A stretch of DNA of 23,469 nucleotides from Parasitella parasitica (lineage: Eukaryota; Mucoromycota; Mucoromycetes; Mucorales; Mucoraceae), in NCBI GenBank assembly GCA_025201805.1, contig MU619454.1, positions 1-23,469 on the forward strand, read 5' to 3'. Positions 9,316 to 17,165 of this stretch are shown piece by piece (the stretch's first letter is position 1; each line of letters opens with the position of its first letter). The notes beneath the pieces were generated by a model. The model was not told the DNA's origin. It did no database searches and saw only the letters and a list, made by a program, of their open reading frames with translations. The translations under genes were made by a program, and so were the position numbers.

Positions 9316-9858
9316 TAAAACCACCTTTGCTTGTTCAGTACTTACCTCTGAAGTTGAGCTACCTGCTTGAGGAGTAGTTTTGTATGAGTAAGGAGTTGAA
9401 GCCACCCCTCATATGTATACTGTCTCCAAACGCAAATTTTTTCGTACAAAGGAGCTCTTTAATAGATCCTCGTTTCGGTGTTTTATTACTACCGCACATT
9501 ATATTGAATACATATTGCAAGTTGTCAACATATACAACAAGTGTTCACGTGTAAGCTACTTTTATTAATTTTATACATTGATTTCTTTCCGTATGAAATG
9601 ACTAGTAAAAGAATCGTGCCTGATGCCAACATTGATGCCACAAATTAGGGTTTAGAAATAAAATATGGTGTATAGACAATGCAAATAGATATTAAAAACT
9701 TTTCTGGTAAATAAGCTCATTTTAACAGCACTTAAATATCTTCTAGGAAAAGACATGTATTAAAAAAAAGGAGGAAAACGAGGAGAGGTTTCAAACATAT
9801 GGATAAGACCACATTTATTAGAGTCGTAAATGGTTAAACCATTGACAGTTGTTGCGTC
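9316..9858. other. Intergenic promoter region of the 9942 gene
   Basis: No gene seen. Contains a 15-bp palindrome AATGGTT-A-AACCATT (9829-9843) ending 15 bp before the TATA box of the 9942 gene, and a purine tract at about 9763-9788. The palindrome is placed where an activator or repressor site would be, but its length alone is close to chance. Confidence 0.5.
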
Positions 9859-9866
9859 TATAAAAG
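9859..9866 (+). promoter_or_regulatory. TATA box of the 9942 gene
   Basis: TATAAAAG, 76-83 bp before the ATG. The sequence and spacing are nearly the same as for the 8457 gene. A pyrimidine-rich leader follows. Confidence 0.7.
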
Positions 9867-9941
9867 ATAGATTATCGACTCGTATTGTTTTTCCATCTAC
9901 TTAACTTTTATTCTTAATCTTTTATATATACAACATTTAAT

Positions 9942-10928
9942 ATGCGTTTTAATATTCTTTCTCTTTGCTCAATTGCTACAGCATTCATTTCAGCATCCTT
10001 TGTTAGCTGTCTCGATATGTCACCTGGTACAAATGTAGCTGCAGCTTGTGCTATCAATGGATGTGTTCCTTTTGGTCAATCTTCAGGTGGAAAAGATATA
10101 TTAAAGCGATCTTTGAGATTATCTCGAAGAAGGCTATCAAAACGCCATGGTTCTCATAAACACAAGGAGCAAGATGTAGCCGACACTTCCGAAGATTCAG
10201 AAGTCTATGCATCTAGCTTTGACGATTCTGATCTTTTTGTTAATACAGCAGATGATGAATCTGCTAATTCTGCATCATCTAAAGATGTGGATATCGATCT
10301 TCCTTCACTCAAGGATGTAGACATTGATCTTTCCTTGGTCGGCGATGACGATATTAATTCTGCTACAGCTGAAGAAGAAGCTGATGTGAATCCTGTGTCT
10401 ACCGGTGATGTTACTCCTTACCCAGCGGTCCAAACTTATCCAGAGGTCCAAGCCTATCCAGAGGTTCAAGCCTATCCTGGCTATGAAACAACCCAAGATA
10501 TCACCAGTACTACTGATTATGAGTCTGAACTTGAGCCAATTATTAATGATACCGTTGAATGGCCCAGTATGACTGAAGATTTGATTGAAGAGGCCGATGA
10601 AGATGAAGATGAAGATGAAGATGAAGATGAAGATGAAGAAGATGAAGAAGAAGAAGACGAGGAAGAAGAAGATGAGGAAGAAGAAGATGAGGAAGAAGAA
10701 GATGAGGAAGAAGAAGATGAGGATGAAGATGAAGATGAAGATGAAGATGATGATGAAGATGAAGATGAAGACGATCTTGCGTATAACTATTATTTGGCAG
10801 AAGCTGTTACAGCTGCTACAGCTGCTGTTACAGACGCTACAGCTGCTGTTACAAACGCTACAGCTGTTGTTACAGACGCTGCAGCAGATGCTACTACAGA
10901 TGCTACAGCAAGCGCTGTTACTTATTAA
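9942..10928 (+). CDS. Secreted Asp/Glu-rich protein with dibasic sites (array gene 2)
   Basis: 328 aa, single exon. Signal peptide about 1-23, starting MRFN like array gene 1. Two cysteines follow in the propeptide (C36, C41). Basic block: KR55-56, RLSRRRLSKR to 68, then HGSHKHK. The middle has a tandem KDVDIDL repeat (114-130) and three YP(A/E)VQ units (160-177). Residues about 216-280 are almost pure Asp/Glu in (DE)n and DEEEE units. The last 50 residues are different: NYY, then repeated Ala/Thr/Val units (TDATAAV). The basic block lines up with gene 1 (KRS-x-RLSRR) and with the 17935 gene (LSKR). Fungal Kex2-type processing is inferred from these motifs only. No known family recognised. 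Confidence 0.85.
   Translation: MRFNILSLCSIATAFISASFVSCLDMSPGTNVAAACAINGCVPFGQSSGGKDILKRSLRLSRRRLSKRHGSHKHKEQDVADTSEDSEVYASSFDDSDLFVNTADDESANSASSKDVDIDLPSLKDVDIDLSLVGDDDINSATAEEEADVNPVSTGDVTPYPAVQTYPEVQAYPEVQAYPGYETTQDITSTTDYESELEPIINDTVEWPSMTEDLIEEADEDEDEDEDEDEDEEDEEEEDEEEEDEEEEDEEEEDEEEEDEDEDEDEDEDDDEDEDEDDLAYNYYLAEAVTAATAAVTDATAAVTNATAVVTDAAADATTDATASAVTY
10596..10775 (+). repeat. Coding minisatellite for the acidic tract
   Basis: A (GATGAA)n hexamer run from 10596, four exact or near-exact 15-bp units (10656-10715, encoding DEEEE), then more GAT/GAA. Codons are almost only GAA, GAT and GAG. The unit structure points to slippage or unequal crossing-over. Confidence 0.85.
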
Positions 10929-11024
10929 ATCAGCTTCTCTGCTAGAAATTCAGTGCCAAAAGTCTTTCTTTATTAGTATCTACAAAGACGTAGTGTAAAA
11001 GTCTATATATAATCAATATTGGAA

Positions 11025-11030
11025 AATAAA
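11025..11030 (+). terminator. Polyadenylation signal of the 9942 gene
   Basis: AATAAA, 97 nt after the stop codon. Confidence 0.6.
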
Positions 11031-11931
11031 ATGATTTTTATTTGTTCCATCCAAAAGAAAAAAAAGTTTTCTGCTGATTTCCGGTAATGAATAGAGGATC
11101 TGCGTTCCAACATGTGAACATGCAATCAAACTTTAGGGGTAATTTTTTACTGCTCAACTTGATTAACTCGTATGTTTCTTCATACACATACATGTAAGAC
11201 TACCTATGTAGAGATGGCAGGAATTATGATAGTCTCTGTATAGTATTAAAAAAAAAAAAGCTCAGAATTATGATATGCGCAACGTTTACCAGATATTTTA
11301 TACTTTTCCCAATAATAAATATGATACTACTATATAGCAACTATAGTGCACGCTAATTAGCATTGTAACAAAATTGAAAGCTAATAGTAATCTGAAGGAA
11401 CAACAAAGACTCACAATATCAGATAAATGAAACTTGTGATCCCTAGTCTACTCGATGGGTTTATAATATAAAGTACAGATCATTTTTTTAGACTAGTCCA
11501 TGCATGCAAGACGATCCTTTTACTTTTGACCCTTATTCACTTGCTTAATGTGCAAGTACCTAGCTGTACTTTAGTTGGAAATGTACGATGCCATCTATAC
11601 AATCAAATAAGCGTATATCTGCACTTGACAATAATTGGTACTGTGTAAATCGTTAAATAAGAAAGTAAGGATATCATTCTCTGGTAAAATTACCAGAGAA
11701 TTGTCCAACATTATACATATAGATTAAGGAGGCCCTTAGATAACGTAGATGTGGAAGTTAGAATTTATGTACAAGCTGACGAAAATTAGGGACACTGTGT
11801 TGGGCTTTCTTGGTAAAAAAAATAAGAAAAAAGCCCCCTTGGAAAATCATGTACCTCGTTTAAGCTAGCAAAAAGCTTGGCTTCCAAGCGCTTTTTATTC
11901 GCGGAAAAAAGTCAGAGCGATGGATTCAGGG
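11031..11931. other. Intergenic promoter region of the 11993 gene
   Basis: No gene seen in 900 bp. Two structured sites: the 26-bp inverted repeat at 11676-11701 and a GC-bulged hairpin at 11870-11896 (AAAAAGCTTGG, 3-nt loop, CCAAGCGCTTTTT) that ends 36 bp before the TATA box. Confidence 0.5.
11676..11701. promoter_or_regulatory. 26-bp inverted repeat, possible regulator site
   Basis: ATTCTCTGGTAA - AA - TTACCAGAGAAT: perfect 12-bp arms with a 2-nt centre, about 290 bp upstream of the 11993 ATG. Perfect arms this long are unlikely by chance in 23 kb. It could be an operator for a dimeric transcription factor or a small foldback. The half-site CTGGTAA resembles the TGGTTAA of the palindrome at 9829-9843. 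Confidence 0.45.
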
Positions 11932-11939
11932 TATAAATA
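11932..11939 (+). promoter_or_regulatory. TATA box of the 11993 gene
   Basis: TATAAATA, 54-61 bp before the ATG. A pyrimidine-rich leader lies between them. Confidence 0.7.
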
Positions 11940-11992
11940 CTCGCCCAATTTTCGTGAAAGTGCTTTCTCTTTAGCCATCCGTATTATAAACA

Positions 11993-12595
11993 ATGCGCTT
12001 CACTGTTATTTCTGCTGCCATCTTTCTGGCCATAACCTCTTGTTACTCTGTTGATGCTACTTTAGAAGGTTCTGCATCTCATAATGTAATATCTGTCACG
12101 GGCGTATCTGGCATCCCAAACAAAGCTGAAAAAAGATCGTTTACTTCTCGTAGCAGAGCTTTTACCCGCGAAAACCATCAACGCCGTAATGGCTCATTAC
12201 TGCCTAACATTGTCCTTCCATCAATCACACCAGCTCAGCCTGCTCCAGCTGCCGCTCCCCCAGCCCCACAGGCTGTATCTTACCCTGCTGCTCAAGGCTA
12301 TTCCCTGCCTCAAACTGCCAGCTATCCAGTAACGCAACCAATCACACAACCAGCAACAAGCTACCCACCTCCACAAACAGCAAACTACCCACCGGCACAA
12401 GCAGTAAACTATCTCCCACAGCCACCAGTTCAAAATTACAGTCCCCAGCCAAATCTTGCTTTACCTACTCTTGTGCAAGCGCCAGCAAAAAAAGAAGAAG
12501 ATGATGATGATGAAGACGAGGAAGAAGAAGATGAAGACGAAGAAGATGAAGAAGATTATGATGCAGACGATCTTGTTACCCGTCGTCGTCGCTAA
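11993..12595 (+). CDS. Secreted Pro/Tyr-repeat protein with acidic tail and C-terminal Arg run (array gene 3)
   Basis: 200 aa, single exon, start in context AAACAATG. Signal peptide about 1-22 (MRFTVIS start). A KRS dibasic site lies at 47-48, with RR at 64-65 (NHQRRNG). Residues 78-155 are rich in Pro, Gln, Ala and Tyr, with irregular (S/N)YP-x-PQ or SYP-x(3)-Q units. Residues 169-188 are almost pure Asp/Glu. The protein ends DADDLVT followed by four Arg. This terminal motif recurs in the 13520 gene (DADDLIT plus six Arg), so the two are paralogs. The Arg run would be a substrate for Kex1-type carboxypeptidase if the protein passes through the Golgi; that is inference. Function unknown. Confidence 0.85.
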   Translation: MRFTVISAAIFLAITSCYSVDATLEGSASHNVISVTGVSGIPNKAEKRSFTSRSRAFTRENHQRRNGSLLPNIVLPSITPAQPAPAAAPPAPQAVSYPAAQGYSLPQTASYPVTQPITQPATSYPPPQTANYPPAQAVNYLPQPPVQNYSPQPNLALPTLVQAPAKKEEDDDDEDEEEEDEDEEDEEDYDADDLVTRRRR

Positions 12596-12638
12596 ACTAT
12601 TTTAGCTTTTAAAAGCAATCTTTTTGTAAAGTACATTT

Positions 12639-12644
12639 AATAAA
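12639..12644 (+). terminator. Polyadenylation signal of the 11993 gene
   Basis: AATAAA, 44 nt after the stop codon. A GCTTTTAAAAGC palindrome (12605-12616) lies between stop and signal. Confidence 0.6.
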
Positions 12645-13452
12645 ATCATATAAATAATAGCATATTCCATCTAGTTAACTTCTGTAATTCTATAAAAATT
12701 GATGCTTGCTACACGAACCATTTTTATCTTGAGATAGGGATGTGCAGGAATTTAAGCTAAGAGAGGATAGATAGGACGTCAGCGGATAGTATAGAATACC
12801 GAGATTAAAGGAGTATCACCATTAAAGCCTGTATTGCTTTTGGTCAAATGCGATGTCTGCATGTACTAATTACTTACGTTTACCAAGATAGACCTCCTTT
12901 ATTAGCCATGCATTTCCAAGTACACTCTACGATTATTAAGAATTCCTAGAATACAACAAGCAGAGAGCAGCTAAACGGATCAGCCGTCGTTTCATTGAGT
13001 CGATCTTTGAATACTCGTCAAGTTTTTTTGTAAGAGATGCAACGCTTTAAGATCCGTGCGACCTCTGTGTGTACCTTTTTCAAGCTTGGTTGCTTTGATT
13101 TGGCAGCTTGCATGCATTTTTGTCACTCATACACACATCTGAAAGATGTGAAGAGTAATTTTTCCAAATAATACAAAACTACTTTCATAAATCCAAGATG
13201 ATGCGGAAATGTCGGTGTTGACAATTATATATTGATAAAAGGCGGCTGATTCTACCTAGAGAGTGAAAATTACTCTTTCTAAATCGATGCAGACATTTTA
13301 TCCTCTCCTACGCAATCTACAGATCTCCTTGCCATAGGATCAATGGTCGAATATCAAAACTACATGTATATGCTTTTGGTGATAATAGATTCAATTGTAT
13401 AAAATAACGTATAGATAAGACTTATTCTATTTCTACCTGACAAGCTACATGA
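12645..13452. other. Intergenic promoter region of the 13520 gene
   Basis: No gene seen. Small inverted repeats: CACATCT-GAA-AGATGTG (13134-13150) and AGAGT-GAAAATT-ACTCT (13260-13276, 244 bp before the ATG). The second shares the AAAATTAC core with the 26-bp inverted repeat upstream of the 11993 gene. Both are short enough to be chance. Confidence 0.45.
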
Positions 13453-13460
13453 GATAAAAG
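13453..13460 (+). promoter_or_regulatory. TATA-like box of the 13520 gene
   Basis: GATAAAAG, 60-67 bp before the ATG at 13520. It is one base from the TATAAAAG of genes 1 and 2 and at a similar distance. Confidence 0.5.
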
Positions 13461-13519
13461 GAACAAGAAAATTTTTGCTTTATCTGCATGTTTCTTCCAT
13501 TCAGAATATAATTAACACC

Positions 13520-14149
13520 ATGCGCTATACTATTTTACACGTTGGAATACTTACCACAATGGCCTTTACAGCTTTTGCAGATATATCTGATCTCTTTGAA
13601 GACACAATTGGAGAAAGTAACAGAGATGTGTTGGATAAAGTTGTCAGCAATCAGTTTGCTGGAAGTGTCGTCAATGCTATGCCTGCTTCTTCTCCACAAA
13701 CAAGTTATTTCCAAGCAGTTCCTGCAAATTACTATCCTCAAACTGGTTCTGCAAGTTACTATCCTCAGGCAGTTCCTGCAAATTACCCTCAGTCTGTCCC
13801 TGCAAATTACCCACAGGCAGCTCCTGCAAATTACCCTCAAGCAGCTCCTGCAAATTACCCTCAAGCAGCTCCTGCAAATTTCCCCCAAGTAGCTACAGCC
13901 TATAGTCGTCCAGCAACTGATAATATGGCTCAAGGTTCATCTTCACCTGATATTCAATATATTCCATATCGCGTACCCGAGAATTCTATTAGTAAATTTA
14001 AAGGCAATGGCTATGTTAATGAGAAAGAAGATGATGATGATGACGAAGATGAAGATGAAGAAGATGAAGAAGAGGAGGATGAAGAGGAAGAGGATGAGGA
14101 AGAATTCGACGCAGATGATTTAATCACTCGTCGTCGTCGCCGTCGTTAA
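13520..14149 (+). CDS. Secreted YPQ-repeat protein with acidic tail and C-terminal Arg run (array gene 4)
   Basis: 209 aa from the ATG at 13520. An in-frame ATG 45 nt upstream would place 15 extra residues before the signal peptide and is not preferred; MRYTIL matches the start of the sister genes. Signal peptide about 1-20. Residues 63-125 hold an 8-residue repeat, consensus (A/S)NYPQ(A/S)(A/V)P, degenerate at both ends and near-perfect in the middle. Residues 168-195 are Asp/Glu. The C-terminus is DADDLIT plus six Arg, matching the 11993 gene. Unlike the other array members, it lacks the KRS dibasic block; only single basic residues occur between signal peptide and tail. Paralogy to the 11993 gene is clear; function is unknown. 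A cell-wall or matrix role would fit Tyr/Pro repeats but is speculation. Confidence 0.85.
   Translation: MRYTILHVGILTTMAFTAFADISDLFEDTIGESNRDVLDKVVSNQFAGSVVNAMPASSPQTSYFQAVPANYYPQTGSASYYPQAVPANYPQSVPANYPQAAPANYPQAAPANYPQAAPANFPQVATAYSRPATDNMAQGSSSPDIQYIPYRVPENSISKFKGNGYVNEKEDDDDDEDEDEEDEEEEDEEEEDEEEFDADDLITRRRRRR
13775..13894 (+). repeat. 24-bp coding tandem repeat
   Basis: Five head-to-tail 24-bp units starting CCTGCAAATT at 13775, 13799, 13823, 13847 and 13871, each coding eight residues (PANYPQAA type). An older, imperfect copy starts at 13731. The third and fourth are almost identical, so expansion is recent. Confidence 0.9.
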
Positions 14150-14202
14150 AAACGCAACACTAGCGCTTTTAGTAAACTATCTTTTTCTTTCTGTTTATTG
14201 TA

Positions 14203-14208
14203 AATAAA
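14203..14208 (+). terminator. Polyadenylation signal of the 13520 gene
   Basis: AATAAA, 54 nt after the stop codon. Confidence 0.6.
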
Positions 14209-14536
14209 CTATACTATTTTATGGTCACTGTTCCTGAATTTCACGAGTATTCAATTTTCTTTTAATCCTTTAGTGTTATGGCAAAACACGGGGAACCAAA
14301 TATTCTGTGAGGTTGCAAAAGCGTGCAGTACCAAGAAAATAGAAATAAACATAAACATAAACAAAGAGATCACCTGCCTTGCAAATAATGCAAGCATTAC
14401 CGACTACATGTATCGAGAATCAAGATCTTTCAATGACATGTCAAATTTTGGTTGCATATGAAAAGCAGATCCAAGGTCTTATGTAAATGAATGTAATGCC
14501 ATACAGTCTGCAGGTAAACAGTTGGAAATTCAAGCA

Positions 14537-14547
14537 TATATATATAA
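14537..14547 (+). promoter_or_regulatory. TATA box of the 14587 gene
   Basis: An alternating run TATATATATAA, 40-50 bp before the ATG. The leader is short. Confidence 0.5.
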
Positions 14548-14586
14548 CAACCAAACTTTTTGGAAAAGTAGAAAAAATATCTTCTA

Positions 14587-14946
14587 ATGAAATCCACCAA
14601 GCTTATCCTTGCCTTGGCTTTGGCTTTCATCTATACCTTGTTGGTTGCATGTGCTGATGCAAAGAAATCAATCAAAAAACGAAGCTTGGCAAGATTCAGT
14701 GCAAGATCTACTGATTCTGAGGTTATTTACATTTCTGACAATGCTCCAGCATTAAAGGCCGCTAAGGCTGATATTCCATCTGTCACCTCACCTGTCGACC
14801 AAAGGAAATTCAAAGGTACAACTACGGCCCCGGTTGCTACTACGAAAAAAGCAAAGAAGGTTAGACCTTACGATCCTGAACATGAGGAACATGAGGGAGA
14901 AGAGGCGGATGAAAATGAAGAGGATGAGGATGAGGTTGGAAATTAG
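14587..14946 (+). CDS. Small secreted protein with KRS site and acidic C-terminus (array gene 5)
   Basis: 119 aa, single exon. Signal peptide about 1-25 (hydrophobic 6-22, likely cleavage near ADA). KKR at 30-32 followed by SLARFSAR, a shortened version of the KRS block in genes 1-3. Residues 60-95 are Lys/Thr/Ala-rich (TTKKAKKVR). Residues 98-117 are acidic (Glu/Asp). It starts MKSTK rather than MRF and is the most divergent member, but the order signal peptide, KRS, variable part, acidic tail is kept. Its polyadenylation signal lies 26 bp from that of the minus-strand gene beyond it, so their 3' ends nearly or actually overlap. Function unknown. Confidence 0.8.
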   Translation: MKSTKLILALALAFIYTLLVACADAKKSIKKRSLARFSARSTDSEVIYISDNAPALKAAKADIPSVTSPVDQRKFKGTTTAPVATTKKAKKVRPYDPEHEEHEGEEADENEEDEDEVGN

Positions 14947-14976
14947 TGTAGCACATTTCTAAGCACACATGTACCA

Positions 14977-14982
14977 AATAAA
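14977..14982 (+). terminator. Polyadenylation signal of the 14587 gene
   Basis: AATAAA, 31 nt after the stop codon. Confidence 0.6.
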
Positions 14983-15002
14983 TGGAACAGCATAACGCTT
15001 GA

Positions 15003-15008
15003 TTTATT
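15003..15008 (-). terminator. Polyadenylation signal of the 15069-17165 gene
   Basis: TTTATT on the plus strand (AATAAA on minus), 60 nt beyond the minus-strand stop. It is only 20 bases from the plus-strand AATAAA at 14977-14982, so cleavage sites on both strands probably overlap. Confidence 0.55.
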
Positions 15009-15068
15009 TATATAATATATATTGCTACATCGTTACATAATATATTCGTTGATAGAGGATATAGTCAA

Positions 15069-17165
15069 TTATTTCATAAGCTTGTTAAACTTCCAGCAAT
15101 TGAACCAAAGATGATTATCGGGAGAAACAGGGATAAGGCCTTTACTCTTGTATGAATTGATGTGGTTTCGAATGGGTGTCTCTCCATTGGAGAAAAGCTT
15201 GGGCTGAACCACAGCTAAAATGTAGGTCATAAGTAAATCTCCAGTTAATCCTTCTAAACCAAGTATTTCGACTTCATCCTCGAGCGGGTTTGCAACAAAA
15301 TCATATTCGGACCAGATATCACCACCACCCCACGAACCGCCTTCATTGGAAGCGGCTACACTTGTAGCTGCTTTATGGAACTTTTGACGTTTCAAAGTAT
15401 ATAAACCATCTCTTTTGCATTTGAAGGCGTTGATTTTCTTGACTTCAACATCAGGAGTCAATAGCTGTACAGACAACGTGGCATGAAAATAGTAACTTGG
15501 GATACAGTCAGATTGATTTGCGTAATATGAATTTACGAACGATATCAATAGGTCAGGCTGACCAGGCCGATTGGAGCTGATTGTCCAGAAGTTTTTTTCT
15601 GTTTCCGAGCTATTCTCATTTCTATAACCATAGTTATGATCATCGCTGTCGTCTGAATCACTGTCATCTGAATCATTATCACTGCTACCTCCAATCACAA
15701 TGATCTTTTTGCCATTTTTTAGAGTTTTTGTCAAAGACAATAAACGTTCCATGGTGTGCAAATCCTCGAGGTTCGTGATGGTCTTCTTCAGGATCTCAAG
15801 AGGGTCATTCCTTACTTTTGGAGGCAAAGGATGCTTGGTTAGAATAGCATCACGGATAGGAATCAAGTCTTTATCACATACAGCAAGACGGGGAAAGTTG
15901 TCAACTGCAAACTGGCGGAACCAGCCTTTAGTGAGCGTAGTACAGATTCGAAGAAGGGCAGAGCGGTAAGCAAATGCAGGGTCCAATGTTAGTTTTGGCA
16001 GCAAGAATCGCTCAAGAGAGATGACCATAGCCTCTTCTTTCACGCACTGTATTTGCTTTTCGTAGGGTGCTTTTTCAAATAACTCGCGCGACACCATGGC
16101 CTTGGACTTGTCAGTCTTCAATTGGTCGTAGATGGGTTCATTTCCGTACATGACAATAGCGTGAACATCATCATGCGGTATGTGGCGAGTGACAAATAAA
16201 TCGTCATCACGACCAAGAAAGTCCTCGTTGGATACATCCAAGCTGATATGAGCGCCAGGAGTACCTCTGAATGCTTCGACTTCTAAGGTACGAGTTTTTA
16301 AAAAGTCTTCGAGTTCGGCCGATCTTGCAGGAGGTGTCAAGGGTTTGCTTTTTTCAGCGCGAATACCAAAGTTAACAGATGTTGAGCCATTAGAGCTGGA
16401 TGCCAGTAATACGCGAAGACCATGAAGATCAGCAATGTGCTTTTCGAAGTAGGCCGGCCAGAAAATATGAGATGTCTTGAGCGCTTCTAACAATTCAATG
16501 GGGGACACAATGCATTGGAGACCTTTGCTGGGACCAATGGAGAAGTTCATGTAGATACCACTATCTTTTCCGCTATTGCACATACTCAATATTTGGCCAG
16601 CAGAAGAGACTTCGGGAGAGACTTGTTCATTTGCAGCTATTTCGATTTCAAATTTCATGCTCGATTCCTTGTTTTTACCAGAAATTTTGTATAAATGCTC
16701 TGGGATTGTCTTGAGCTTCTTTTTAATATCATTAGGCAATGGTCTTCTCTTGACGACATTGGCATTCAAAGGTTGCATGACGAGCTTAATTTCGAGGTTA
16801 CAATTGCTTTGCTCGCTTTTTATAAGCTCTATTGCTTGTTGCGCAGTAGCTACAATATCCCAATCAGCACATGGGCGGAAGGAGGGAAACCAGAAGGCAG
16901 CAGCACGAGATCCAATGATGACTGGATTGGCTTGGTTGCTCTCCTCCTTGTTGTCGCTTTGGATTTTTTCAAGATATTTCACAACGCTGACTGCTCCTTC
17001 AGCTACAACAAATGAGGCAGGAAGCTTTACCACTTCACGAACATCCGCAGCAGAGGGTGATGAAGAACTAGTTTCTCCAACACTGAACACACCATCTGTA
17101 CGACTACGTTTATCACTGCCTGACTTTTTGGGCTCGTTGGTCTTTGTGCGCTTCTTACCAGACAT
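15069..17165 (-). CDS. Nucleotidyltransferase-fold-like protein with His/Asp motif
   Basis: 698 aa, single exon, start MSGKKR. The N-terminus (1-40) is Lys/Arg/Ser-rich and may be a nuclear signal. Residues 82-110 read IIGSRAA...DWDIVAT: G85-S86 and D101-x-D103 fit the nucleotidyltransferase signature hG[GS]...Dh[DE]h. A third acidic residue may be E174 or E176 (FEIEIA). Then come KTSHIFW...FEKHIADLHGLR (231-252) and PHDDVHAIVMY (331-341). Next is a helical segment with KxDKSKAM, VKEEAMVISLERFLLPK and TKGWFRQFAVDNF (to about 425). An Asp/Ser patch lies near 493-512. From memory, related GSRAA-FR-DWD proteins occur in Mucoromycota, amoebae and large DNA viruses; I cannot confirm this. A pyrimidine-rich leader (minus strand, about 17187-17220) precedes the ATG. 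Enzyme activity and substrate are unknown. It has ordinary composition, unlike the array genes around it. Confidence 0.85.
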   Translation of the reverse strand: MSGKKRTKTNEPKKSGSDKRSRTDGVFSVGETSSSSPSAADVREVVKLPASFVVAEGAVSVVKYLEKIQSDNKEESNQANPVIIGSRAAAFWFPSFRPCADWDIVATAQQAIELIKSEQSNCNLEIKLVMQPLNANVVKRRPLPNDIKKKLKTIPEHLYKISGKNKESSMKFEIEIAANEQVSPEVSSAGQILSMCNSGKDSGIYMNFSIGPSKGLQCIVSPIELLEALKTSHIFWPAYFEKHIADLHGLRVLLASSSNGSTSVNFGIRAEKSKPLTPPARSAELEDFLKTRTLEVEAFRGTPGAHISLDVSNEDFLGRDDDLFVTRHIPHDDVHAIVMYGNEPIYDQLKTDKSKAMVSRELFEKAPYEKQIQCVKEEAMVISLERFLLPKLTLDPAFAYRSALLRICTTLTKGWFRQFAVDNFPRLAVCDKDLIPIRDAILTKHPLPPKVRNDPLEILKKTITNLEDLHTMERLLSLTKTLKNGKKIIVIGGSSDNDSDDSDSDDSDDHNYGYRNENSSETEKNFWTISSNRPGQPDLLISFVNSYYANQSDCIPSYYFHATLSVQLLTPDVEVKKINAFKCKRDGLYTLKRQKFHKAATSVAASNEGGSWGGGDIWSEYDFVANPLEDEVEILGLEGLTGDLLMTYILAVVQPKLFSNGETPIRNHINSYKSKGLIPVSPDNHLWFNCWKFNKLMK

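Noticed and set aside
10585-10998. Met/Lys-repeat frame overlapping array gene 2
   Set aside because: Shifted reading of the GATGAA repeats (ATGAAG); no independent start context.
13535-13933. Cys/Arg-rich minus-strand repeat frame opposite the YPQ repeat
   Set aside because: Produced by the 24-bp repeat whose period keeps every frame open.
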